Below, one piece after another: positions 35,300 to 43,302 of a stretch of 64,000 nucleotides of DNA (within the stretch, counting starts at the first letter, position 1; every line of letters begins with the position of its first letter). Below the pieces are notes generated by a model, which worked only from the letters and a program-made list of their open reading frames with translations, was not told the origin of the DNA and did not search any database. The stretch is from Candidatus Nitrosopumilus sp. (lineage in GTDB: Archaea; Thermoproteota; Nitrososphaeria; Nitrososphaerales; Nitrosopumilaceae): assembly GCA_028335865.1 (NCBI GenBank), contig JAOKTA010000001.1, positions 20,381 to 84,380 of the forward strand, in the 5' to 3' direction. The translations under genes were made by a program, and so were the position numbers.

Positions 35300-36253
35300 A
35301 TGCAAGAGATTGTTTTAATTCTTAGTTCATTAGCAGGTGTTGCAACAGCAGTTGCCGTTAGAAAAATGCCTAGAGACAAAAATCAATTATTAACTCTGGG
35401 TGCCAGTTCACAGATCAAAAATCAAATTAATTTATTAAAAATTGAAAAAGATATTCTTAGTAAAACTATTTCCAGATTATATCAATCAGAAGATGAATTT
35501 TCAAAAATTCAAAAAAATAAATTATTATTAAAATATCAACATCAGTTAGGAATTATTTTGGCTAAACTAGAAAAACTTGAACAGGCAAGTAATCATCCAG
35601 ATTTAGGTCCAGTGGGGGATGGTTTGATTAGTCTAATGGATCAAAAATTGTCAAAATTAGATGATAGATTGTATGAACTATCAACAAAAATATCAAATTC
35701 AAAAATCCAAACACCTGAAATTAAACAAGAGAAAGAAGAAATCAAAAAACAAATTTCAAAATCAATTAAGGATACATTTAATTTTGAAAAACCAAAAGAG
35801 GGGAAAATAAATCCAATTACAATTCCACCAACAAAACCAAGACAATCGTTTGAATTAACAACATTAACAAATATTTCAAAAACTGAACCAAAATTCCCAT
35901 CATTTGAGAAAAAGGAAGTTGCAAAAATAATGCCTCAACCAAAAATATTTCAAGCGGAATTAATCAAACCTAAAGAGCAGATAGTATCAGACACTATTCA
36001 GCCAAAAATAAAAGTAGAAGACAAAATAGAAATTGTTCAATCAATAGTATCAAAACCAACATTTGAAACTAAACCAGATTTAGATAAAGAAGTTGCAAAA
36101 ATAACAGAGCATAAAGCACTTCCAGAACCACAAGAAAAATCAAAAGTGGCAATAAGTGATGACGATATAGATGAGGATACAGATGATTTAGATAAAATCA
36201 AGAGCGATATAATGAGAGTTTTATCAAAACTTGATCAAGCAGAGGTAGAATAA
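35300..36253 (+). CDS. Membrane-anchored coiled-coil protein, unknown function
   Basis: 317 residues. Residues 3-20 form a single hydrophobic helix (VLILSSLAGVATAVAV). Residues ~40-130 are predicted coiled coil (IEKDILSKTISRLYQSEDEFSKIQKNKLLLKYQHQLG). A long Lys/Glu/Pro-rich disordered region and an acidic patch (DDDIDEDTDDLDKIKSD) follow. It starts at the base after the L37e stop and rpiA starts at the base after its own, so it is embedded in an operon. No known family. Confidence 0.78.
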   Translation: MQEIVLILSSLAGVATAVAVRKMPRDKNQLLTLGASSQIKNQINLLKIEKDILSKTISRLYQSEDEFSKIQKNKLLLKYQHQLGIILAKLEKLEQASNHPDLGPVGDGLISLMDQKLSKLDDRLYELSTKISNSKIQTPEIKQEKEEIKKQISKSIKDTFNFEKPKEGKINPITIPPTKPRQSFELTTLTNISKTEPKFPSFEKKEVAKIMPQPKIFQAELIKPKEQIVSDTIQPKIKVEDKIEIVQSIVSKPTFETKPDLDKEVAKITEHKALPEPQEKSKVAISDDDIDEDTDDLDKIKSDIMRVLSKLDQAEVE

Positions 36254-36928
36254 TTGTCTTACGATGATGCCATGGATTCATTATCAAATGATGCGTTAAA
36301 ATTAATAAAAAATAATCAGGTAATTGGACTAGGTAGCGGTAGAGCTGCAACTGAATTAGTTAAATCGCTTGGAAAATTAATTAAGTTAAAAAATTATAAC
36401 ATCAAAGGAATTCCAACATCATTGCAAATTAAATTAGTTGCAGAAAAAGCAGGCATACCGCTAATAGAATCGGATCAAGTTAATTACATTGATATTGTAT
36501 TTGATGGTGCAGATCAGATTGATTCTGATAAATATGTCATCAAAGGTGGTGGCGGTGCCTTATTACGAGAAAATATTTTGTTTAGTCTTGCAAAAAAAGT
36601 TGTTGTAATGGCAGATAAAACAAAATTTGTTAAAAAATTTACAAGAACTGTACCAATTGAAATTCACCCGTTGGCAAGAAATTCAGTAATTAGTTCTATT
36701 AAAAAATTAGGAGGTGAATCCAAAATACGCTCATTGGATAGAGGCTATCCATTCTTTACAGAAAATGGCAACATAATTTTAGATTCTGATTTTGGAATAA
36801 TTAGCAATCCAAAAACACTTACACAAAAAATTAAACAAACGCCAGGTGTTTTAGAGTCAGGAATTTTTCTAAGAAAACCAGATATAATTTACAAAGCAAG
36901 TACAAACGGTAAGTTTCAAATTATTTAG
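36254..36928 (+). CDS. rpiA: Ribose-5-phosphate isomerase A
   Basis: Interconverts ribose-5-P and ribulose-5-P. GLGSGRAATELVKSLG is the phosphate loop, FDGADQID contains the catalytic Asp, and KGGGGALLRE the conserved Lys/Glu. 224 residues, normal. TTG start at 36254. Its 3' end overlaps the convergent amidohydrolase by 8 bp. Confidence 0.95.
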   Translation: MSYDDAMDSLSNDALKLIKNNQVIGLGSGRAATELVKSLGKLIKLKNYNIKGIPTSLQIKLVAEKAGIPLIESDQVNYIDIVFDGADQIDSDKYVIKGGGGALLRENILFSLAKKVVVMADKTKFVKKFTRTVPIEIHPLARNSVISSIKKLGGESKIRSLDRGYPFFTENGNIILDSDFGIISNPKTLTQKIKQTPGVLESGIFLRKPDIIYKASTNGKFQII

Positions 36929-38318
36929 AAAGAACTTTTCTTGAAACATGTTTACCATGACCAATCTTTCCAATTACTTCAAAATTCTCAGCAACTAATT
37001 CTCCTCGGACCATAGTCTTAACAGGCCAGCCTTTCAGATTTAATCCCTCATATACGAGATAATCAGAAAATCCACCAAAGAGTTCAGAAGTTACTTTCTT
37101 CTCTTTTTTTAAATTAATCATAGTCACATCAGCATCAGAATTTTTTGCAAGTGTTCCTTTTTGAGGATACATACCAAAAATTCTAGCAGCATTTTGACTG
37201 GTAAATTTTACAAGCTGTTCAACAGTAATTCTATTTTGATTTACTCCATAATTGAGTAATAGCGGTAATGAGGTACCAATTCCAGGAAACCCAGCTAATG
37301 CACCCCAAACATCATCACCATTAAGTTTTAGTTTAATCTGATTAGCAACATGATCAGTTCCTATCGTATCAATTTGATTACTGGATAATGCATTCCAAAC
37401 TGCTTTCTGATCATTTTCAGTTCGTATTGGAGGCATAACTTTAGCAAGATACCCATTTTGTTTTTCATAAGATAGTGTAAGATAGTGAGGACATGTTTCT
37501 ACAAAAATTTTGGTGCCAAGTTTTTTTTCTTCTTGAATTTGTAATAATGCACGCTCTGAACCAATATGGACAAAATAAATTATGCAGTCATAGTCTCGTC
37601 CAAACTTAGATATTGTTTTAATTGATTTAGCTTCAAATTCAGGGGAACGGCTTGATGACCATGCAGATAATCCATCTTGATTTTTTTCTTTAGCTTTTTT
37701 AATTCCACATCCACATGATTCATAATCTTCAGCATGAACAAGTACAGGACAACCAAGTTGTGCTGCATTTTTTACAATTTTTTCAACAAGTTCATCTGTA
37801 ACATTTACTTTAGACGGTACAAGGTTAGAAGAATTTGGTGGCATGTCCATGTATACATGACCAACTTCACCACCAAGATTCATGTAAATTTTAAAAGATG
37901 TGATTCCCTTATCAATACAAAAATTCATTTCGTCAATTTGTTGTGGAGTAAAAATAGAAGCGTGTATTGCATAATCAACATAATGATATTCTGATGCAGA
38001 TTGAAGTTGTGGCGGTAAAGAATTTAAAAAAGAATTTTCCAGACGGAGCATTCGCATCATAGTTGTAACTCCACCTATTGCTGCAGCATGAGATTCAGTT
38101 TTTGCAGCTTCATTAATTGGAGAATAAACTCCATAGTGAACATGAGTGTCAATGACACCTGGAATTGAAATTAATCCATTTCCATTAATTTTATGATCAC
38201 ATGCAGGAACATCACTAGTTAGTCCCACAATTTTTCCATCATCAATTACAATATTTTTATCAATTTTTCCACTAGGTAGCATAACATGTGAATCAACAAT
38301 CACAGTATCATACGTCAT
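36921..38318 (-). CDS. pyrC: Dihydroorotase-type cyclic amidohydrolase
   Basis: A binuclear-zinc amidohydrolase. DTHVHYG supplies two His ligands, SFKIYMN the Lys that is carbamylated to bridge the metals, VHAED and YFVHIGSE two more His, and IGTDHVAN the catalytic Asp. 465 residues suits class I dihydroorotase; hydantoinase or dihydropyrimidinase share the motifs and cannot be excluded. Monocistronic. Confidence 0.85.
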   Translation of the reverse strand: MTYDTVIVDSHVMLPSGKIDKNIVIDDGKIVGLTSDVPACDHKINGNGLISIPGVIDTHVHYGVYSPINEAAKTESHAAAIGGVTTMMRMLRLENSFLNSLPPQLQSASEYHYVDYAIHASIFTPQQIDEMNFCIDKGITSFKIYMNLGGEVGHVYMDMPPNSSNLVPSKVNVTDELVEKIVKNAAQLGCPVLVHAEDYESCGCGIKKAKEKNQDGLSAWSSSRSPEFEAKSIKTISKFGRDYDCIIYFVHIGSERALLQIQEEKKLGTKIFVETCPHYLTLSYEKQNGYLAKVMPPIRTENDQKAVWNALSSNQIDTIGTDHVANQIKLKLNGDDVWGALAGFPGIGTSLPLLLNYGVNQNRITVEQLVKFTSQNAARIFGMYPQKGTLAKNSDADVTMINLKKEKKVTSELFGGFSDYLVYEGLNLKGWPVKTMVRGELVAENFEVIGKIGHGKHVSRKVLSK

Positions 38319-38392
38319 CAGGAAATTTTATGCTGTTGAGTCTTTTATGCGTTGAGTAATACGCTTAAGTTGATTAGTTTTAAAGAAAAAAC

Positions 38393-38590
38393 ATGGAAGG
38401 TTCAGAGATAATAAAACGAGACCATCAGAGAAATAAATCCGAAATTGTAAAATTAGTGAAAGAGATGTTTAATCAAGAAAAATGGGGCGATGAAGAATAT
38501 AAGGAAAAACTACAAGAATTGGTTGAAAAAGACGAGAAATTAGTGAAAGATGTTATTAAAAAAATCAAATTAGAAAAGGGATTAGAATAA
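38393..38590 (+). CDS. Small charged helical protein, unknown
   Basis: 65 residues, nearly a third Lys/Glu, predicted helical throughout (EIVKLVKEMFNQEKWGDEEYKEKLQELVEKDEKLVKDVIKKI). No family recognised. It starts 74 bp from the divergent dihydroorotase. A tRNA-Ala follows. Confidence 0.6.
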   Translation: MEGSEIIKRDHQRNKSEIVKLVKEMFNQEKWGDEEYKEKLQELVEKDEKLVKDVIKKIKLEKGLE

Positions 38591-38650
38591 TACAACAATC
38601 TAATTTGTCGAGAAAATGAATAAAAGTCCAATTCAGGTCAGATAATTTGT

Positions 38651-38722
38651 GGGCCGGTGGTTTAGGGGTATAATGCTTCGTTCGCAACGAAGATGTCGAG
38701 GGTTCGATTCCCTCCCGGTCCA
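38651..38722 (+). tRNA. tRNA-Ala (anticodon CGC)
   Basis: A 72-nt cloverleaf: acceptor GGGCCGG/CCGGTCC with G3:U70, anticodon stem CTTCG/CGAAG with loop TTCGCAA, T-arm GAGGG-TTCGATT-CCCTC. CCA not encoded. The second alanine tRNA in the window. Confidence 0.95.
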
Positions 38723-38765
38723 TTTTACCAGAAACTATTATACATAAATAAAAAATACGAACATC

Positions 38766-39125
38766 ATGGAAGTTTTTGACGGTAAGAAAGCAGCACAAGA
38801 TTATATGTCAAAACATACCCTAGCGTTCTCTACTCCAGAATTAACTCTAATGCGATTTTCATTTTGGTTGGGGGATTCAGTGCCAGATTCAAAGAATGAC
38901 GGTAAAGGAATTCCAAGAATGATGACATATTTGATAGAACAGGACTTTGAACCAGTCTTAATTGATGATGATACGTACGTACCATCAGGAGCAGTAAAAA
39001 GTTCAGCAAATGTTGGAAATGCATACAATGAAGTAAAAGCAGATGGAAAATTCTGTTCTGAATGTGGAACTACTCTTTCAATGACAGCAAAGTTTTGTCC
39101 TGAATGCGGTACTACACAAGAATAA
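38766..39125 (+). CDS. Protein with C-terminal double-CxxC zinc ribbon, unknown
   Basis: 119 residues. The first ~90 are an unrecognised domain (PELTLMRFSFWLGDSVPDS, IEQDFEPVLIDDDTYVPSG). The end FCSECGTTLSMTAKFCPECGTTQE is a zinc ribbon of the zinc_ribbon_2/DUF type. One of three neighbouring genes with such a tail, though the N-terminal parts are unrelated. Confidence 0.75.
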   Translation: MEVFDGKKAAQDYMSKHTLAFSTPELTLMRFSFWLGDSVPDSKNDGKGIPRMMTYLIEQDFEPVLIDDDTYVPSGAVKSSANVGNAYNEVKADGKFCSECGTTLSMTAKFCPECGTTQE

Positions 39126-39142
39126 AAAAAATATTTTTAATT

Positions 39143-39673
39143 TTATTTTCTAGCTCCGCACTTTGTGCAGAACTTTGAATTTGGTCTTAACTCAGCACCA
39201 CATGAAGTACATCCGTTAGGATTTTGCGGAGCAGTTTGTCTCGGCATTAAAGATGGATCAGGTGAAGGTAAAGTTCCAACATCTCCAAATGCCTCTTGTG
39301 CAGATACAATTCCTGGTGGACCTGCTCCACCTACAGGATTATCTGCAGTACCAGATCTTGGCGGTTGACCCATGCCACCTGCCATCATTCCAGGTTGACC
39401 CATGCCAGGCATTAAGCCAGGAGATTGTGTGTTTCCACCAGAACCTTGAGATTTTTTTAATTCAAAGATAACTTTGATAGCTAAAAATTCTAATGCAGAA
39501 TATGCAACTGTATAATCACCTAGTTTTTGAAAAAAGGCTTTGTCACTAATTTTACCTGCTTTGTACATGTTGTTAGTGTCTAAAAATGATTCATAGTATC
39601 CTTGAGATTCATCAAACAAACTTTCTAGTTTCTCAAAAAGCATTCCAAGTGTATCTACTTCACCAAATGACAT
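39143..39673 (-). CDS. Helical domain + Gly/Pro/Met linker + zinc ribbon, unknown
   Basis: 176 residues in three parts: a helical domain (1-85, MLFEKLESLFDESQGYYESFLDTNNMYKAGKISDKAFFQKLGDY), a low-complexity Gly/Pro/Met linker (GMGQPGMMAGGMGQPPRSG), and a zinc ribbon CTSCGAELRPNSKFCTKCGARK. The linker raises local GC above its surroundings. Convergent with the previous gene, 17 bp apart. The overlapping plus-strand ORFs are shadows. Confidence 0.78.
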   Translation of the reverse strand: MSFGEVDTLGMLFEKLESLFDESQGYYESFLDTNNMYKAGKISDKAFFQKLGDYTVAYSALEFLAIKVIFELKKSQGSGGNTQSPGLMPGMGQPGMMAGGMGQPPRSGTADNPVGGAGPPGIVSAQEAFGDVGTLPSPDPSLMPRQTAPQNPNGCTSCGAELRPNSKFCTKCGARK

Positions 39674-39743
39674 ACTCAGTCTCTAATTTTGGAATATTAA
39701 TTACTTTAGGATGAAAAAATAAGAAAAAGCGTATTTTAGTAAT

Positions 39744-40070
39744 CTATGCAAGTGCTCTATCAATCATACTTTGGTATGATTCTTTAGAAGCTGCACCCAC
39801 CTGCTGGCTAACTATTTCACCTTTGTTAAGGAGGATTAAGGTTGGAATACTAAAGACGTTGTATTTTGAAGCCAATTCATTAGCCTCATCAACATTAACC
39901 TTGACAAATTTTACTTTGCCATCATAGTCATTTGCCAGTTCTTCAACTACTGGACCTACCATTCTGCATGGACCACACCATTCGGCCCAAAAGTCTACAA
40001 ATACAGGAATGTCAGAATTTATGACATCTACTTCCCAAGACTTGGTATCTGAAATTTGAGTAACTACCAT
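39744..40070 (-). CDS. trxA: Thioredoxin
   Basis: A 108-residue canonical thioredoxin: FWAEWCGPCRMVGP with WCGPC, cis-Pro in SIPTLILLNKG, normal N- and C-terminal strands. It follows the zinc-ribbon gene above by 70 bp in the same direction (transcribed first) and is divergent from the PRC-barrel/zinc-ribbon gene. Confidence 0.96.
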   Translation of the reverse strand: MVVTQISDTKSWEVDVINSDIPVFVDFWAEWCGPCRMVGPVVEELANDYDGKVKFVKVNVDEANELASKYNVFSIPTLILLNKGEIVSQQVGAASKESYQSMIDRALA

Positions 40071-40185
40071 TAAATTTTTAAAATTTTATCATACCTAAAA
40101 ACGTTCACCAAATTCTAAATCTTTATTTTTTCATTAAAGATTAAATTTCATATATACTTAAATGACGTTTTGATAAAACTGAATT

Positions 40186-40935
40186 ATGAGTTCAGAACTT
40201 AGATTAAAAAAATTAAGAGGTTCTGGAGGCTATATCATGGCCACAGTTACAGATGAACAACAAATGAAAGGCAATTTAGGAGGTCCAGATTTATTTTTAG
40301 CCCCAATTGGAAGATTAAATGATGATAAAATTACTAAGCATTTTTGCAATACATGTGAAAAAGAATTTGAAGGTCCACCAAAAATAGAATTTGAAAATCC
40401 AAATGAGGAAGTTGCAGAAAATTTAGTTCTCGCTGAACGAGGTCAGTATATTTGTAAAGTATGTAATGCTTCAATTGCAGAATATAGGGAATTTAAGAAA
40501 CCAAATGAGGAAGGGGAAATTGGAAGTGCAAAGCCATTAGATGCTAACGCTGCAACAGCACCTACAGTAGAAGTTGCAACAGCACCTACAGTAGAAGTTG
40601 CAACAGCACCTACAGTAGAAGTTACACAACCGGGTTCTGCTGCATCAGTTAGTTCAATTGAAGGAAGAGCAGTGATAGATGAAAATGCAAACAAAGTCGG
40701 TATTGCAAAACAAGTAGGTATTGATGCAAGTACACAATCAATGGTTTTAGTTATAACTAAAAATGATGGAACAGAAGGAAGCATTCCTTGGGCTAGTATC
40801 AAAAAAGTTGGCGAAGTAATTCTACTAGGAAAACCTGAAGAAGAAGTTGCAGTTCAATCAGGAAAATGTTCTGAATGTGGATTTGTAAACAAAGACGAGT
40901 CTAAATTCTGTGAAGATTGTGGAACAAAAATTTAG
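40186..40935 (+). CDS. Two-zinc-finger protein with PRC-barrel-like domain
   Basis: Order of parts: basic N-terminus, a CxxC-x~45-CxxC zinc module (FCNTCEKEFEG...YICKVCNAS), an Ala/Thr/Val spacer (TAPTVEVA x3), a PRC-barrel-like region (VSSIEGRAVIDENANKVGIAKQVGIDASTQSMVLVITKNDG), and a final zinc ribbon CSECGFVNKDESKFCEDCGTKI. A second start at M18 (40237, ATGGCCACAG) is possible. PRC barrels in archaea occur in RNA-processing and division proteins; function here unknown. Followed 42 bp later by signal peptidase. Confidence 0.72.
   Translation: MSSELRLKKLRGSGGYIMATVTDEQQMKGNLGGPDLFLAPIGRLNDDKITKHFCNTCEKEFEGPPKIEFENPNEEVAENLVLAERGQYICKVCNASIAEYREFKKPNEEGEIGSAKPLDANAATAPTVEVATAPTVEVATAPTVEVTQPGSAASVSSIEGRAVIDENANKVGIAKQVGIDASTQSMVLVITKNDGTEGSIPWASIKKVGEVILLGKPEEEVAVQSGKCSECGFVNKDESKFCEDCGTKI
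40552..40623 (+). repeat. 24-bp in-frame tandem repeat, three exact copies
   Basis: gcaacagcacctacagtagaagtt occurs three times without change and encodes ATAPTVEV spacers between the zinc module and the PRC-like domain. Confidence 0.92.
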
Positions 40936-40977
40936 TAATTAAGAAATTTCATGAATATTACTAAGGAAATAATGTAA

Positions 40978-41691
40978 TTGGCTAAAAGATCAAACTCAAA
41001 AGGAATAATCAAGGATATTGCAATTGTTGGCGTGGCAGTTGTAATAATGTGGATTGGAATACAAGTAGTATTTGGTACGGAGATGCTAACTTTAGAAGGA
41101 AATCAAATTAAAGTTGGAGGTCCATTTTATGTAGTTGTAAGTGGAAGCATGATTCCAGTTTTACAAGTTTATGACATCATAGTTATTCAAGGGCACGACC
41201 CATTTGAAGAAGTTGAAATAGGAGATATCATAGTTTTTGATAGGCCTTCAGATCATAATAGGGTAATAGTTCACAGAGTGGTATCAATAACTAATGAAGA
41301 TCCTAAGACAATTAGAACACAAGGAGATGCAAATCCAGGATCCATTCCAGGAACAGATTTTCCAATTACTGAAGAAGAGTATATTGGAAAAGTGGCATAC
41401 ATAATTCCACAACTAGGATATGTTACACAAATTTTGCAACCTCCAACAAATTACATCATCATTGCAGTTGTAATTGGAATTATGATAATTAAACAATTTA
41501 CAGGTAAGAAAAAAGATGTAGATGGTATTGTAAGTAAAGAAACATTAGAAGAATTATCAGATATTGGTAAAATTGAAGCAGATTCAGAATATTCTGAAGA
41601 CATAAAAAAATCAGAAATTACTCAAGAGAAAATGGATGATTCAGAAAAATCAGCTAAAAAAGATAGTTCAGATAAAGAAAATAATCAATAA
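40978..41691 (+). CDS. Signal peptidase I (archaeal/ER Sec11 type)
   Basis: Removes signal peptides. An N-terminal membrane helix (IAIVGVAVVIMWIGIQVVFG) is followed by box B VVVSGSMIPVLQVYDIIVI with the nucleophilic Ser, and box D NRVIVHRVVSI with a His in place of the bacterial Lys, as in the ER/archaeal form. A second hydrophobic helix (~residues 160-178) and a ~55-residue acidic/Lys-rich tail follow. TTG start at 40978. Confidence 0.92.
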   Translation: MAKRSNSKGIIKDIAIVGVAVVIMWIGIQVVFGTEMLTLEGNQIKVGGPFYVVVSGSMIPVLQVYDIIVIQGHDPFEEVEIGDIIVFDRPSDHNRVIVHRVVSITNEDPKTIRTQGDANPGSIPGTDFPITEEEYIGKVAYIIPQLGYVTQILQPPTNYIIIAVVIGIMIIKQFTGKKKDVDGIVSKETLEELSDIGKIEADSEYSEDIKKSEITQEKMDDSEKSAKKDSSDKENNQ

Positions 41692-41705
41692 ATTAAAAAC
41701 TACAG

Positions 41706-43232
41706 TTAAAGGACAGAGTCTCTTGTTTTGAAAACTCTTTTGAAGTAATCAGATGGCTCACTAGGCTCTTCAATGTCATTTGTAATTCCAGCTAAATTCT
41801 TTGCTAAATTCTTCTTGTAACCTATTTGCATTTGTCGTTGAATTTGGATTCTTTGAGCCTGTGGGGAACCAGCACCATGCATAGATTCGGTAAGGTATCC
41901 AACTGAATTTCTACCTAGGGTCATATTTTCGATTAATCTTAAAATTCTCATTCTATTTTCTACATCTACACCTTTTCTTCCAGCAAGATATTTTTTTAAC
42001 ATTGGACCAGCTTCTGGATGTCTAAAATCTTGTTCTGATGGCAAGGTGACCATTAATCCACCTGCAATGTCTTGTGCCAATCTACTAATTTCATATGGGA
42101 ACCTAGTAACATTGTGTTTACAAACTTGTGCAAGCATATCATCATTTAGATAAACACCAGATTTCATTTTCTGTCCTTGGTGTGAAGATGCAATACCTGC
42201 TGCAAAAATTGTTTCATTAAGATGAGTCATCTCAATAATTTTATCTTTAATGTGAGAAACTTTTGGTACTCCGTTATAATCTGCAATTGTTGCAGCAGCA
42301 CCAATTAAGACATCACCTAATCCAGTTTTACAAACATAACTACGTCTGTGATAACAAGTAAAACGCTCAACTAACATTGATGCAAATTCAAATTCTCCAT
42401 TCATAAAAATTTTATCCCATGGGATAAACACTCTTTCTAAAACCATCAAAGCTTCTTGTCCACCAAATTTTGCATTACCAACATCAATATCACCATCCTC
42501 CATGGCTCGAGTATCACAAGATTGTCTACCGTAAATGTAAGTTAGTCCTTCAACATCTGCCGGAATTGCACCTACAATTGCCCAATCTTTGTCACTTTCA
42601 GTTAATCTAATAGTTGGCATTAAAATTATCCAATGAGAATTTATGCAGCCAGTTTGGTGTGCTTTAGCCCCAGAGACATAGACCCCTTTTTCATCACTGT
42701 CAACTACACGTGTGAATAAATCAGGATCATCTTGTTCTGATGGACCCTTACTTCTATCTCCTTTTGGATCAGTCATTGCACCACCAATTACAAGATTTTC
42801 TTTTTGAACCATTTTTACAAATTCTAAAAATCGTTTATGATAATCAGTTCCATGTTTTTCATCTATTTCAAATGTAGTTGAATGTAAAGAATTCATGGCA
42901 TCCATACCAACGCATCTTTGGAAACATGTACCAGTATTTTGTCCCAATTTTCTTTGCATTTTATTTTGTAAAACTAAATCCTCTGCACTTTCTGCAATGT
43001 GTAAAAATCTATTAACTTTCAATCCAGTAATTGATGAATCAGCAGAAGCAAGTGATTCTTCACGCATTGCAAGATCATAAGTTTCAGCAACTGCATTAAT
43101 TGACGGTCTAATTATTGGATGATCTACAGGTTCTTTAACTAATTCTCCAAAAAGATAAATTTTGAGATTTCTATTTCTAAGACTTTCAATATAATCATCA
43201 CCAGATCTAATTACTTTTGACTCAGCAGCCAT
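41706..43232 (-). CDS. abfD: 4-hydroxybutyryl-CoA dehydratase
   Basis: An FAD/[4Fe-4S] enzyme that converts 4-hydroxybutyryl-CoA to crotonyl-CoA, the key step of the 3-hydroxypropionate/4-hydroxybutyrate CO2-fixation cycle. Cluster ligands fit C103 and C107 (GTCFQRCVGM) plus the H and C in CYHRRSYVCKTGLGD. I recall the H-C spacing of the clostridial enzyme as one residue longer, which deserves checking. The acyl-CoA dehydrogenase-like FAD fold covers the rest of the 508 residues. Its neighbour upstream is an ADP-forming CoA synthetase, matching the Nitrosopumilus arrangement. Confidence 0.95.
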   Translation of the reverse strand: MAAESKVIRSGDDYIESLRNRNLKIYLFGELVKEPVDHPIIRPSINAVAETYDLAMREESLASADSSITGLKVNRFLHIAESAEDLVLQNKMQRKLGQNTGTCFQRCVGMDAMNSLHSTTFEIDEKHGTDYHKRFLEFVKMVQKENLVIGGAMTDPKGDRSKGPSEQDDPDLFTRVVDSDEKGVYVSGAKAHQTGCINSHWIILMPTIRLTESDKDWAIVGAIPADVEGLTYIYGRQSCDTRAMEDGDIDVGNAKFGGQEALMVLERVFIPWDKIFMNGEFEFASMLVERFTCYHRRSYVCKTGLGDVLIGAAATIADYNGVPKVSHIKDKIIEMTHLNETIFAAGIASSHQGQKMKSGVYLNDDMLAQVCKHNVTRFPYEISRLAQDIAGGLMVTLPSEQDFRHPEAGPMLKKYLAGRKGVDVENRMRILRLIENMTLGRNSVGYLTESMHGAGSPQAQRIQIQRQMQIGYKKNLAKNLAGITNDIEEPSEPSDYFKRVFKTRDSVL

Positions 43233-43302
43233 AACTTAATTATTCTTAAGTTCTATAAATAGTCTAAATTCTACAACAGATAATTTTACGAATAACATAT
43301 GA

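Noticed and set aside
39143-39673. Higher local GC in the Gly/Pro/Met linker as a sign of gene transfer
   Set aside because: The bias follows directly from Gly/Pro codons and does not extend to the rest of the gene.
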